DNA of 39,554 bases, taken from positions 1 through 39,554 of IMG/VR virus record IMGVR_UViG_3300010413_000082. The stretch is one strand, 5' to 3'. Position numbers and translations under genes: made by a program. The notes under the pieces were generated by a model. The model searched no databases and had not been told where the DNA came from. It worked only from the letters and a program-made list of their open reading frames with translations. Positions 18,986-29,055 of the stretch are shown one piece after another. The first letter of the stretch is position 1. Each line of letters begins with the position of its first letter. The stretch comes from a virus.

Positions 18986-21757
18986 TTAGCCAGCGTGTTC
19001 TTGAGCCGGCGTTGCGTCTGGCCGCCTTACGCTGCCAAATTGGGGTTGCGCCTTCGGTGCCTCAAATCCACCGCCCGGCTCAGCGGCGAACATGTCTTGT
19101 AGTCGTTTGAGTATTCGTGGATCGAGCGCCGGATCAACCGGAACACCCGTCAAGATCGATAACGATAGGCGTTGCTTGTAGTCGAGCTTTTTCCTCAGCG
19201 CGGGGAGTGTCTCAACGATTCGCTGCTGTACTTCGCTAAGTAAGTTTGGATAGACGCGTTGTAGTGCTTCCCCGTCTTCTGGGGTAATCGCTCCCGCCGC
19301 TGCTCTCTCGAGAACGCTCACAGGATCTTCGACAGCCGCCACCGCACGAGCGAACGAACGAATCTCCATTTTCGATGGGCGCCAATACTCTTGCATCACC
19401 GACGCCCCGGGGAGATCTGGCCGCTTACCTAGCTTACTCGCAAGGTACTCGATGCGCTCTGCTGCGTTCTGCTCCATCAGATACGCCAACCGAGGGGAAA
19501 CTGCCGCGATGGGCATGAGTGTTCGCCCCAGTTCCATCCGCGCCTCCGCTGTCATCTTCAGCGCACCGTTGACCGACCGAGTCTGTGCCCTGATTTCCCT
19601 CTCCCTGTCTCTGTATGCAGCAACGAGGCGCTCGCTCGAACTCCCTCGATAACGCCTCTTCTTTTCCTCTGTCGGCCCAAATGCAACGGCACTCAACACC
19701 TTGCTGGCTACCATCGGTGCTCGTGGCGCTGCCGCCGCTGTCACGCCAAGCAGTCTATCTACCGCGCCGGCCATCCGTGTTGCCGCTTCTTCGCCCGCCT
19801 TCGCAAGGCGACCTGACGCTAGCTTTCCTGCCCACCGGCCGAGCGCGCCAGCACCAACGAGAGCGAGTGGCATCGGTGCACCTATCGCAGTAGCAGCGCC
19901 AAGACCTGTGGTGAACGCTACATTCTGCGTCATCTGTGTCACCATATCTTGGCCTAGCGATGGCTTAGCCGCACTAAGCTGCAAATCAATGCGAGCCTGC
20001 AATGCCCTATTCTTCTCGAGCAGGCCAGGGAGCGCTTCCATCGCTTTCATGCCGCGCGTATCGCCCTCGACTCCAAGACGACTACCAATTATCTCCGCAC
20101 GCTGCTCGAGAGCGACAAGCTGTTGCTCCTGCGTCTGTAGGAGATCTTTGATCCGTCTCGGATTCTCGATGATCCCTGCGCGATTGCGCAGCTTCGCGAT
20201 CATCTCATCCCGCACCTTGCCGATAGCGACATTGACATCCTGGAGCTCTCTGGCCTGATCCATCTTCGCCCACGGCCCAGGACCCTCATTCTCAATTTTG
20301 AGCTTGTCTTTGGCGAACTGGCGCGTCTCGGACGCACGACGATACTCATCCGCCTGTACGCGCTTTGCCGCTTTGAGTTCCTCTGCGCTGGACAGTGCAA
20401 GACGAGATTTCTCTGTCTGCGCGTCCGCGAGTTTCTTTGTTGCATCGATCTTGGCTATTTGCGCTTCCTCGAGGCGGCGTTCTGCCAATGCTCGTTCCCG
20501 CTCAAGCCCGCGCATTGTTGAAGCTGTGGCTTTTCGCTTCTTGGCATCTTTAATTCTGGCTTCGATCCCCTGTACATCTTTTTTCGCACGTGCTGCTGCG
20601 TCGATTGCAGCCTTGTTCGCTTCGGTAGCATCAACTACAGCGCGTTGACTTTCGCGAATTTCTCGGTCTATACGATCTTGGACCGTTTTGAAATTGGCTT
20701 CCGCTGCTTCGTGCGTCTGCTTGAACTCCTTTTTGATCATCGCGCGACGCTTGTCTATCTCCCACTTCGGAAGCTCTCCGCCTGAAGGACTCGCCTTATG
20801 AGTGATCGCCTGGAGGTCTGCCTCTTCTGAGGCAACGCGCAGATCGGCTAAATCATCTGCGATCGTCGTTACTCCCTCCCTGCCTGGCGCCTGACTCTCG
20901 GCGCGTTGCAACATCCTAGACCTAGCTCGAGCGAGCGCTTTATCTGCCGCCGTACCCAGTGCCCCAACGAGCGAGCCAGCTCCAAAACCAAAAAGAGCGC
21001 GACTAGAAAGAACTGACGTAGCGCGCTCTGCGGTTACAGGATCATCTCCGAGATAAAGCTCTGTGCCCCCCTCTGCCGCACTGTAGATTGCTCCTTCTAC
21101 TCCACCAGCCAAAATGCGAGATTCCTGTGCAATCCGTCCAGATAGCTGAGCGACCTTGGCCGATGGCATCATACGAAGCGCCTTCGTAGCAACACCGACA
21201 TCTCTTTTGATAGTCCCGGCTACCCTGGCAAGACTCGCTGCCTCTCGTGCGGTGGCCGCCGTTCTAGCCACCCCTGCAGCTAGTTCCGCCCCAGATACTT
21301 CGGCGGTTGCTCCGCCTGTAAGAATCGCCGGAAGCAATGCCCCGCCCACCTCACCAAAAAGCGAGGTCCCGGGGTGCGCTTTACGAAGAGCAGCTATATT
21401 CTCCATGTTAGCGCCGAGCGTACCCAGGACCGGATCAAGCGCGCCTAGCGTAAGACCGCGACCAACTCCGAGCGCGCCGGCCTGGAGCGCCCCGGTAGCT
21501 CCCCCAAAGTCCTCCTCTGCACGACGTTCGAGAAATTTCTCCTCGTGGGTCGTCGGCTCAACTATGTTCTCGAATGGTCTTTCCGCCGCCTCGAGCCCTT
21601 GTTCTGGATCACGATAGACAGTGGTTTCGCCTACTACGTCTTGGGTGACGATATCGCCAACAGGACGAAAACCCCGTGCGCGAGCATTAGCGAATTCGTC
21701 CTCATAGAAAAACTCGCGCTCCCCCGCGTCATTTGCCCAAACAGTGCCTCTACCCAT
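18986..21757 (-). CDS. Large internal virion (ejection) protein
   Basis: A 923-residue protein from ATG 21757 (a TTG at 21760 is a second option). After a 70-residue N-terminal part it shows a hydrophobic, Gly/Ala-rich block (GALQAGALGVGRGLTLGALD, then VGGALLPAILTGGATA), then 400 residues of Lys/Glu/Ala-rich coiled coil, then a second hydrophobic block (FTTGLGAATAIGAPMPLALV), and a charged C-terminus. This order resembles podovirus internal proteins that enter the host envelope to form the DNA channel. Tape-measure is an alternative but is less likely without a tail-tube operon. Confidence 0.65.
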   Translation of the reverse strand: MGRGTVWANDAGEREFFYEDEFANARARGFRPVGDIVTQDVVGETTVYRDPEQGLEAAERPFENIVEPTTHEEKFLERRAEEDFGGATGALQAGALGVGRGLTLGALDPVLGTLGANMENIAALRKAHPGTSLFGEVGGALLPAILTGGATAEVSGAELAAGVARTAATAREAASLARVAGTIKRDVGVATKALRMMPSAKVAQLSGRIAQESRILAGGVEGAIYSAAEGGTELYLGDDPVTAERATSVLSSRALFGFGAGSLVGALGTAADKALARARSRMLQRAESQAPGREGVTTIADDLADLRVASEEADLQAITHKASPSGGELPKWEIDKRRAMIKKEFKQTHEAAEANFKTVQDRIDREIRESQRAVVDATEANKAAIDAAARAKKDVQGIEARIKDAKKRKATASTMRGLERERALAERRLEEAQIAKIDATKKLADAQTEKSRLALSSAEELKAAKRVQADEYRRASETRQFAKDKLKIENEGPGPWAKMDQARELQDVNVAIGKVRDEMIAKLRNRAGIIENPRRIKDLLQTQEQQLVALEQRAEIIGSRLGVEGDTRGMKAMEALPGLLEKNRALQARIDLQLSAAKPSLGQDMVTQMTQNVAFTTGLGAATAIGAPMPLALVGAGALGRWAGKLASGRLAKAGEEAATRMAGAVDRLLGVTAAAAPRAPMVASKVLSAVAFGPTEEKKRRYRGSSSERLVAAYRDREREIRAQTRSVNGALKMTAEARMELGRTLMPIAAVSPRLAYLMEQNAAERIEYLASKLGKRPDLPGASVMQEYWRPSKMEIRSFARAVAAVEDPVSVLERAAAGAITPEDGEALQRVYPNLLSEVQQRIVETLPALRKKLDYKQRLSLSILTGVPVDPALDPRILKRLQDMFAAEPGGGFEAPKAQPQFGSVRRPDATPAQEHAG

Positions 21758-24045
21758 CAATCATTTCCGATCATCGTGTAATCGCTTGTTGGCGCTGAAG
21801 GAACATTTTTTGTAGCTGCATCCAGCCGTTGCTGCTTCGCACGTTCCTTCTCACTCTCAGCTTCTTCCTTACTTCCTCGACTCAACAAGCCATTGAGATA
21901 ATCACGAGCATTTACTAGCCGCATCTTGCCGGGCTCTCCCCTATTTTTGCTCGGCTCCGTTATCACAATCTCATCATCAGGACCGTAAAGCGATCTAGCT
22001 TCTTCCACCTGTTTCCTGTGCTCGGGATGGGTAAGACCGCGTCGTCTTACAGTGTCTGTAAGCAATTTGAAGCTCTTCGCCTCATCGCCGATTATGTCGA
22101 ACCGCTCCACCCCCTGCGCTTCGTCCGCTACTCGTCGTGCGTGCGCCTTCTTGAGTTGCAAGAGCACATCGCTCGTGTCTACGCCCGGCTCACGCCAATC
22201 ATCACTATAAACCGGAGCATAAGGAATACGCATCCACGTACGCGGATCTATCGCGCCCGCTGCAACAAAGTTCTCATTCATCCGATCGATATAGTGCTTT
22301 CGTGATGCCTCGATAGAAGTCAGGATTCCTTCTTTATCTCTCGCGAAAAGTGATGGCGGTTTTCCGACGAGCTCTTTCAGAAACTTGATCTCGCCTGACT
22401 GTAAGGCCCCCATTTCCTCAGCGTCTTTCAGTAGCAACATGACGAGCTTGTTAGTGGTTTTCATCAGCGAACCATACTTACTCCTGTAGAGCATATTATC
22501 GAACTCGTGCCCATGCTCGTCCACCAAGCGGTGCATCTGGGACAAATGATCCACAAGGATATTCGTCGCCGGCACAGTCTTGGACAGTGCTGCTGCCTGT
22601 GCTGGAGTGTTAGCCAGAAACACTTGTGGTTTCTGGCCTTGCCTATGATGAAAGACAACCATTCTATTCCGATCCTCCTTGGGGATACCCAGCGCCTCCG
22701 CAAGACCCGTCACGACCTCAGGATCCCACTTATGGAGTTTCCCTGCTGTTGCAGCTGCCGCCGCCTTGCGCTGTTCCGCCTCGAACTTTGCCCGATCAAG
22801 TTGCAGACGAGCCCTCCATTCTGCATCTCCAGATCCCGCCTTTGCTGCTTCGATTTGCACCTTTGCGGTATCCAACGCTTCTTTGAGATTGGACTTTCGA
22901 TATTCCTCGCGTGTCTTTTCTAGCTCAGTTAGCACATCCCTGCGAACCTCTTCTGCGCGTATTGCCTTCGAAGACGCTGGATCAATACCTGCAACCTCCC
23001 TATCGATTTCGTTAAGTGCTGTTTGATAGTCGGCGGCGATTGCAGCCATTGTCGCCGTATAGTCACTGTACCCTGCACGACGCAGTTGACCAACGAGGCC
23101 AATCTCCTGACGCAGAGTTTCTCCTGCCCGCTCGTATTCTTCGCGCTGCGCTTGTACACGTTGATGGACAACCGCTGTTATCGTCTCGATCGCTTTATTC
23201 TTCCCGCCCGGATTGAGCCAGCCATCAAGCGCCGCCGCGATTACCGCAGCAATGCGCTCGCCAGTGGTGAGAGTGCCTGCATCGTTTTTCTTCTCACGAT
23301 GCTCGACTAGGCGGCGCTCAAGCTCGTCAGTTCGCTCTTGCGCTTTGCGCATTACCTCGTCCATGCGTTGGCGTGCGGCGACCTCTGCCTCGACCTTGTC
23401 TTGAGCCGCAACATCAGCGGGCCTCTTTCGAGCTGCCATTTGCTTCTCTGCTAGATCATTCTTTGCTGCCGCAAATTCGACCGCACTCATTTTGCTGTAG
23501 TCAGGGATCTCCGGTTGGTTCCAATCAGGGCCTGCCTTATCTTGGAGTGCCAGCATTCGTTGGCCCTCAGCAAACGGAATGGTCTCACCTCGCGCTACTC
23601 GCTCGCTTAGAGAATCGAGTTCAGCAAGCTCGGCATTCGACAGTACGCCCTGAACTCTCGGTGAGATCTCTGGAGGCTGTGCTGCGACCTCGGGTGCTGC
23701 AACGGCCGCAGGAGCGCCTTCCTGTAACTCTGGTGGCGCCGTGACGGCCGAGGGCTCCAGTTCGAGCGGCAAGGGCTCCTCGGCCGAAGCGGGCTCTGGT
23801 GGCGCCTGTGGCGCGCTAGGCGGGGCCTCGAGCTCTGGAGGCAGATACTCATCCCCTAGTCCTTCGGCCGTTGGGTCGAATTCCGACGCCATTGGCCAGT
23901 GCATATCGGCCGCTTTGGGCCCTGTCCACGCCGCATCTGGCCACGGGGGAAGCTCCACAGGTGCACCTGCTGACGCGTCTAGTGGGCTCTCGAATTGTGG
24001 CCCGAGGTAATCCCACTCATCTGGTGGCCAACCGTAATCACTCAT
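21757..24045 (-). CDS. Second internal virion-like coiled-coil protein
   Basis: A 762-residue protein. The first 130 residues are Pro/Glu/Ala-rich (EPASAEEPLPLELEPSAVTA), likely disordered. The middle is a long coiled coil (AARQRMDEVMRKAQERTDEL). The final 300 residues are mixed helical and contain RRGLTHPEHRKQVEEARSLY. It lies between the S74-domain protein and the 923-residue protein, with ATGA and TGATG overlaps, as in T7-type ejection clusters (gp14-gp15-gp16). The role in DNA ejection is inferred from order and composition. Confidence 0.6.
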   Translation of the reverse strand: MSDYGWPPDEWDYLGPQFESPLDASAGAPVELPPWPDAAWTGPKAADMHWPMASEFDPTAEGLGDEYLPPELEAPPSAPQAPPEPASAEEPLPLELEPSAVTAPPELQEGAPAAVAAPEVAAQPPEISPRVQGVLSNAELAELDSLSERVARGETIPFAEGQRMLALQDKAGPDWNQPEIPDYSKMSAVEFAAAKNDLAEKQMAARKRPADVAAQDKVEAEVAARQRMDEVMRKAQERTDELERRLVEHREKKNDAGTLTTGERIAAVIAAALDGWLNPGGKNKAIETITAVVHQRVQAQREEYERAGETLRQEIGLVGQLRRAGYSDYTATMAAIAADYQTALNEIDREVAGIDPASSKAIRAEEVRRDVLTELEKTREEYRKSNLKEALDTAKVQIEAAKAGSGDAEWRARLQLDRAKFEAEQRKAAAAATAGKLHKWDPEVVTGLAEALGIPKEDRNRMVVFHHRQGQKPQVFLANTPAQAAALSKTVPATNILVDHLSQMHRLVDEHGHEFDNMLYRSKYGSLMKTTNKLVMLLLKDAEEMGALQSGEIKFLKELVGKPPSLFARDKEGILTSIEASRKHYIDRMNENFVAAGAIDPRTWMRIPYAPVYSDDWREPGVDTSDVLLQLKKAHARRVADEAQGVERFDIIGDEAKSFKLLTDTVRRRGLTHPEHRKQVEEARSLYGPDDEIVITEPSKNRGEPGKMRLVNARDYLNGLLSRGSKEEAESEKERAKQQRLDAATKNVPSAPTSDYTMIGND

Positions 24046-25001
24046 TTCCTTTTGCCCTCGAGCTTGCTGATTCTCTGGTGCATCGACGCAGACGCAGCGG
24101 CCAGCGCCGTGGTCAACTTGCCGGCATCGATGACTTTGCCTTGCGGAGTGTTAATCACTGTACCCTTACCGAGTCGTGATTTCTCAAGATCCTGAGCCAT
24201 AATGCCGAACTGCTGGCCCTTGCCATCTTCAGGATTGCGATACTCAAAGCGATAGGCCTTGAGCGATTTGAGAAGCTCCTCTGGCTCAACCTCGCGCTTG
24301 ATTTTCGTCTTAGCGCGGCGATCGCTGCGAGGGTTGCGCCCTATAAGCCACCCCTGAGCAATACCCGAGCCCGCGCCAAGAATCTTATCAAAAGTCGATG
24401 GTTGTCCGGCGATTGCCCCAAATCGCCCCCCTCGTTGGGCTTCTACTGCACCATACCCCTGAATCGCATTTTGTCTACTTTCGAGCGCTCGTTGTAGTTC
24501 TTGTTGCCGCGCCTGTGTCTGCAATTGTCCGAGGAGCTGAGCTGCTTGATTCTGTTCTTGGAGACCTGCCAGCGCTTGTTGCCCTGAGAGGCCAGAGCCC
24601 ATACGGCCCATTTGCATCGCCGCATTACGTGCGGCCATCGCCGCATTACCTGGGCGGGCCCCTGCTGCCATCGACTGCTGTGCAGCGAGATTCTGCTGAA
24701 GGCCCTGACGAAGTTGCTCGGCCGAAACAGACCGCTCTCCGGTCGCCTGTTGGCGCAGCATGTCGAGCGTTTCATCGAGAGCTTGACCGCGCTTGAGATA
24801 ATCAATCTCACCACCACCAGCGAAACCACCCGCACGTCTGGCCTGGCCTCCGAGAAGATCGTTAGGATCTACGTCGCGAAACTCATTATCAACACCGCCG
24901 CCCTCACCGATCGCATCACCGAGCCTCTTTCTCAACTGACCCCCACCGCGACTGATGCCCCCAACGATTTTGTCTTCTACCCAACCGAGAGGATTGAACA
25001 T
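24042..25001 (-). CDS. S74-type auto-processing/chaperone domain protein
   Basis: A 319-residue protein. The N-terminal 220 residues are Gly/Gln-rich and helical (QQALAGLQEQNQAAQLLGQL), with a Gly-rich start. The C-terminus (226-319) matches the intramolecular-chaperone/peptidase S74 family: SDRRAKTKI, then LLKSLKAYRFEYRNPEDGKG, then QFGIMAQDLE. In fibres this domain trimerises and cleaves itself off at a Ser, here Ser 226. Here it is attached to a small protein in the ejection cluster, not to a fibre. It might mature like a fibre or guide assembly of a tail-hub component. Confidence 0.7.
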   Translation of the reverse strand: MFNPLGWVEDKIVGGISRGGGQLRKRLGDAIGEGGGVDNEFRDVDPNDLLGGQARRAGGFAGGGEIDYLKRGQALDETLDMLRQQATGERSVSAEQLRQGLQQNLAAQQSMAAGARPGNAAMAARNAAMQMGRMGSGLSGQQALAGLQEQNQAAQLLGQLQTQARQQELQRALESRQNAIQGYGAVEAQRGGRFGAIAGQPSTFDKILGAGSGIAQGWLIGRNPRSDRRAKTKIKREVEPEELLKSLKAYRFEYRNPEDGKGQQFGIMAQDLEKSRLGKGTVINTPQGKVIDAGKLTTALAAASASMHQRISKLEGKRK

Positions 25002-25003
25002 GT

Positions 25004-25465
25004 CTAGTAGCCTTCCGTTTCTTGCTGTGCCAAAAGTGCCTCGCGAAGTTGGCGCGCTCTTCGTGCCGCCAGAAGTCTCTCCCTATATTCCAGACGCGGA
25101 TCCCGAGCTTCGACAATCTGTGGCGGGAACTCCCAGCGCTCTCGAGGTCCTGCGCGCTCTTCTTGCCGTGCGCGACGCGCCGCCAAAAGCTGATTTCTAT
25201 ATTCTAGAAGACGCTGGTTTCGTTCCTCTTCGCGCGATCGGCGAGCTTCCAAGAGTCTATCTCTGTAATCTAGAAGCTGTTGCTCCCTCTCACCACGCGG
25301 TTTCGCTGAAGGCTCTGGCGTTGGCAGTGCAATCACTACAGACTTTCCTTCTGGCTTCGGTTGTGGTGCCTTTAACGCGATCATCAACATTCGAGGCCGA
25401 TCATCGTCATCGTCCTCTGTGCCTTCCATGGGGACTAACTGCAGATTGTCGAGAGTATTGCCCAT
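25004..25465 (-). CDS. Helical repeat protein with LLxARRxRQ motifs
   Basis: A 153-residue protein. After an acidic N-terminus (EGTEDDDDDRPRM) come three copies of a helix with the pattern YRxxLLxARRxRQ: LLDYRDRLLEARRSREEERN, LLEYRNQLLAARRARQEER and LEYRERLLAARRARQLREAL. They are highly charged and likely form an antiparallel or extended coiled coil. It lies between the nozzle-like and S74-domain proteins, so it may be an internal or tail-associated structural protein. No family was recognised. Confidence 0.55.
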   Translation of the reverse strand: MGNTLDNLQLVPMEGTEDDDDDRPRMLMIALKAPQPKPEGKSVVIALPTPEPSAKPRGEREQQLLDYRDRLLEARRSREEERNQRLLEYRNQLLAARRARQEERAGPRERWEFPPQIVEARDPRLEYRERLLAARRARQLREALLAQQETEGY

Positions 25466-25473
25466 CTCTTCTC

Positions 25474-28400
25474 CTATTGCTTCTGCGCCGGTGGCAACTC
25501 GTGGCCAAGTCCTGGCTCAATCGCGACCTCTAGCTCTAATCGTGTGAGCTTCAATCCCTCGCCTGCTTCCGCGCTCGCTAGACCAACAGCCCGAGAGGTG
25601 ATCCTAATCTTGAGCGCCTTCATCAGGTTAATCGATGGCGAATGACGGACAATCTCAGGCCCGCCCACAGTGGTCGGCGATACTGTCCACGTCTTCGTCT
25701 GAAACGCCGTGGCTGAGTCGTAGTCTCGGTAGAGATCGATTCTCAAATCGTGCGCCGAGCGATACTCGCCGAGAATCACAATATCGCCGAAGAGCTTCTC
25801 CGTGAGCGGATCGTTGAAATCAATCCACCCTGTCTCGACGATAAGACTGTGACCGCCACCTGCCGCTTGCGTGTCGTAGTAAACGCCAGCGCCGGTATCA
25901 GAAACGTAACAGTGCTTCCCTTGCCACACGCAGGCGTGCTCACCGACAATCGGCCACTCACTCCACTGCTTCGCCTCGTAGTCAAAAACCAACATGCGTG
26001 ATGTGGACATGCAGCGAATGTGATGATCGTCTTCTAGAACGTTGACAGCAACCCACGTATCGCCATCGTAATTAGAAACTTCTCCGCCGACATAACGCGG
26101 CACCCAATCACGACCGAGAAGATACCAGCCTTTCGAGCTGTGGAAGAATAGACCATCAGGAACTGCCGCAACGACATCAGCATTCTCGGCGCCAACGTCT
26201 GTTGAGATTAACCTTGCCGGGCCGTAGTTCTGACCCGCGCCTGTGTTGTCATAGCCGTCGCCGGCTAATGCCCAAATCGCGTGCTCACAAAAGACGATGA
26301 GAATCTCGTTGAGAAAGCCAAGTGCTGTGATATCGCCACCGCTGGGCGGGACGGAAATCGATAGCGCATCGTTGAACGATGGGAGCTCCTCGCTGTTTCG
26401 CAATTTGCTGTACCAAACAAGGTTGGGATCGTAAGAAATGCCGGCGAGAAACAGACGATCGCCAGATGCCAGAATTATCGTTGCTGCCGGTGGAGCGAGG
26501 CTTTCGAGTATCCCAGTGGCTTCCGGAAAAGGTTCTCGATCATCGGCACTAGAATCAACCAGAGAATCGATCCATGTCTGCGTCGCCGAAGTTGGACTGT
26601 TAACTAAATGACAGTTGTCACCGCTGGCAACATATGGATTTGGGTTTGTCGTCAAATAGCACGGCGCGCCTACGATCGGATCGACCAGGGTCCGCCATAC
26701 CTCAATGATGATATTACTTCGAGTGCCTTTCTTGAGGGTCGGAAACAAATTCCCGATCGTGAGCGTACACTCGCGACTCGCGCCAATCGTTACTTGAGTA
26801 GGGAGCACAGATGTAGACCGCTCCAACTCTCCGCGCGCATTGATCCACGCTGCCGAGACATACCAGGTGTAATCACCGGCAGCGAGGCTACCGGCTCCCG
26901 TGTCTGCGCCTGAGTAAAAATTCGGCCAGATATGAAATCCGAGCTCGACCGGATAACGCCCGTCGTACTGTAGAATCTGTGAACCTGTAATGAATAACGT
27001 CTCTCCAAGCTGCGCTGTCCGCCTGGCCTCGTCTGCATCAAATTCGACGGTCAACTCGCGCGGCGTTGCGTTATCGTATGACCACACCCCATCGATGGGA
27101 ATTCGCCTGCGTACTCCGACGATCATCGTGTAGATGTTTGTGTCAGGATTCTGAACGATTGGATAATAGCTTGCACTGTTGTTGAACCCCGCCGATGCAC
27201 CCGCTGATGCCTTGCCAATCACTTTACCTTGCCCACCGCGGGGCGCGCCCGACTCGGTGTCCAGCGTCGCCAGGAACAGCGTATTCTGCAATGCAATGTC
27301 GGGATCTAGCCCGCGGGTTGTGTCCGAGTCCTGCGCGAAGTCAAGCCACACGAAAATCTGACCATTATGGTCCCATGCGCTCGTCGCGGTAGCCATTTGA
27401 AACAAAAAGACCGCTGCCGTACCTGTACTGCCGCCAGTATCCACCCAGTTGTATCGGCAATACCACGTCTCATCGGTCGAATCTGGTGCCTCCGAATAGA
27501 AGACATAGCAGCGATATTCTCCAGAGTCCGCTGTTGATTTGAATGCCGCTGCTGCCTGCCAGATGTTATCCGCAGTCGCCTCGATGGAAATGCTGACATG
27601 CGCTGTGTCGCCCAAATCCGACGCGACGAGTATGTCGGCTTCGTACGCCACCGAGGTTGCATCATAACGAAATATCGCGATGTAATCGCCCGCGTCCGTC
27701 AGTGCGATTGTTGGCCCCGTCGCGCACTCGCGAACCTTCGTGCTACCGCTAAGCGCCAGTGCCTCGGTCACACTTACCACATAATAGCTCGTCACTGGGT
27801 TGAGGTTGCTGACCAAGACTGCGGACGTACTCGTGCGCTGAGTTACGTCATAACGCGGACTGGCGCCGGCCGCTGCCACTACGGTCGTTGCCGCCGCTGC
27901 GACATCCGTTGATAGCGTGCCCGGAGTGAGGGCGAGCCCCTTGATCGCCGTCCCCGTGCTGTCCCAATAGAACAGAAGAATCTTGTTCGTAAGCGCGATC
28001 AGCCTTGGGCGTCGTGCGTTGCTTAGCGCATACGGTGCTAACAGCTCATTGCCGGTCGTCTTATCATATGCCGCGACCTTGACTTCTTCTGTAGCAGATG
28101 AATATTCACTCCACACCACTACCACACAATCGCCTAGCTCGGCCCTACGGCAATCGTATTGCGAATAGTTCTCAGCGAAGATCGTTTTCTCTGTGACCGT
28201 CGTGGCGTGGTATTCGCCCTTGCTCACCCACTTTGCATCACTCTCCGACCATGAGTAAATCGTATCATCAGTAAACGCGATCAGCTCATCGCCGCGCGTC
28301 GTAATTCGCCTAATGCTCGATATCGTCCCCCCGCCGAGAATACTCGTCCCGAGCGCCGCGTATGGATAGCGCTTCTGAATTCCACCCGTCTCCCTCCACA

Positions 28401-28512
28401 TCGCATCTTTGCAAATAGCCAACGATGGTGGGCGCAGTGCACGCGGATCCATGCCCGTGTCTTGACCACCTGAAAGTGGAATGACGACCCTGGTTTTCTC
28501 TAGTTCTGCCAT
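25474..28512 (-). CDS. Tail nozzle-like (gp12/TTPB-type) structural protein
   Basis: A 1012-residue, beta-rich protein without signal or coiled coil. Many repeated strand patterns (ISSIRRITTRGDELIAFTDD, then RPRLIALTNKILLFYWDSTG) fit a propeller-like fold. The middle contains YSKLRNSEELPSFNDALSIS, and after it ALGFLNEILIVFCEHAIWAL, which I associate with podovirus tail-nozzle (gp12, stabilisation) proteins. It follows the connector-like gene in transcription order and would form the nozzle through which DNA exits. GGAG precedes the ATG. Exact family assignment needs a profile comparison. Confidence 0.6.
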   Translation of the reverse strand: MAELEKTRVVIPLSGGQDTGMDPRALRPPSLAICKDAMWRETGGIQKRYPYAALGTSILGGGTISSIRRITTRGDELIAFTDDTIYSWSESDAKWVSKGEYHATTVTEKTIFAENYSQYDCRRAELGDCVVVVWSEYSSATEEVKVAAYDKTTGNELLAPYALSNARRPRLIALTNKILLFYWDSTGTAIKGLALTPGTLSTDVAAAATTVVAAAGASPRYDVTQRTSTSAVLVSNLNPVTSYYVVSVTEALALSGSTKVRECATGPTIALTDAGDYIAIFRYDATSVAYEADILVASDLGDTAHVSISIEATADNIWQAAAAFKSTADSGEYRCYVFYSEAPDSTDETWYCRYNWVDTGGSTGTAAVFLFQMATATSAWDHNGQIFVWLDFAQDSDTTRGLDPDIALQNTLFLATLDTESGAPRGGQGKVIGKASAGASAGFNNSASYYPIVQNPDTNIYTMIVGVRRRIPIDGVWSYDNATPRELTVEFDADEARRTAQLGETLFITGSQILQYDGRYPVELGFHIWPNFYSGADTGAGSLAAGDYTWYVSAAWINARGELERSTSVLPTQVTIGASRECTLTIGNLFPTLKKGTRSNIIIEVWRTLVDPIVGAPCYLTTNPNPYVASGDNCHLVNSPTSATQTWIDSLVDSSADDREPFPEATGILESLAPPAATIILASGDRLFLAGISYDPNLVWYSKLRNSEELPSFNDALSISVPPSGGDITALGFLNEILIVFCEHAIWALAGDGYDNTGAGQNYGPARLISTDVGAENADVVAAVPDGLFFHSSKGWYLLGRDWVPRYVGGEVSNYDGDTWVAVNVLEDDHHIRCMSTSRMLVFDYEAKQWSEWPIVGEHACVWQGKHCYVSDTGAGVYYDTQAAGGGHSLIVETGWIDFNDPLTEKLFGDIVILGEYRSAHDLRIDLYRDYDSATAFQTKTWTVSPTTVGGPEIVRHSPSINLMKALKIRITSRAVGLASAEAGEGLKLTRLELEVAIEPGLGHELPPAQKQ

Positions 28513-28515
28513 TGT

Positions 28516-29055
28516 CTACTCCGGGCGATCGTAAGTGACCTCGTAATACCAAAGGCGGTCATTGGCGTGTCCCGACGTGAAATCTATGTATACGAACTGC
28601 TCTGCAGGAATCACCAAATCGATATTGCTCAGCGGTGCCCATTTGAATGATCCTGTGGTAGCCGTTACAGTCGTGGCGGCTACAGCGTACACGCTAGGTA
28701 CAGACAAATCGGCACGTTGCAGTGTGAAGGTAAGCGTGCCGCCGCCTCGCCAACACAACGCACGCACCTTGCGGATCCTATCGCCCTCCAGTAGGGGGAT
28801 CGGTGTGGACCATACACGTGCTGCTGCATCAGGTGTGATATAGGTGTAGGGCGTCGTAGTCCATGTGCCAGACTGAGCACTACCGGAAACACCCTGAATA
28901 ATGAGCTTCTTTTCACCATGCCGCAGATCGTTGAAATAGGCTTTCTTGTCCTGCCGATCTTGAAGCGCACGCATTGCTTGGTGCAACTCACGCGTATTCG
29001 CATCCTCGACGGCTGCGCCGGTCGGACGCAACATCGGCATCTTGACTCGGCTCAT
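28516..29055 (-). CDS. Putative structural protein between connector and nozzle
   Basis: A 179-residue protein. The N-terminal third is helical (NTRELHQAMRALQDRQDKKA), the rest beta-rich (GTWTTTPYTYITPDAAARVW, then RALCWRGGGTLTFTLQRADL). It may be a small adaptor or decoration protein. ATGA overlap with the connector-like gene implies co-translation. No family was recognised. Confidence 0.55.
   Translation of the reverse strand: MSRVKMPMLRPTGAAVEDANTRELHQAMRALQDRQDKKAYFNDLRHGEKKLIIQGVSGSAQSGTWTTTPYTYITPDAAARVWSTPIPLLEGDRIRKVRALCWRGGGTLTFTLQRADLSVPSVYAVAATTVTATTGSFKWAPLSNIDLVIPAEQFVYIDFTSGHANDRLWYYEVTYDRPE

Noticed and set aside
24398-25533. Plus-strand long frames opposite the ejection and repeat-protein genes
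   Set aside because: They lie antisense to well-supported genes with no independent initiation signals.
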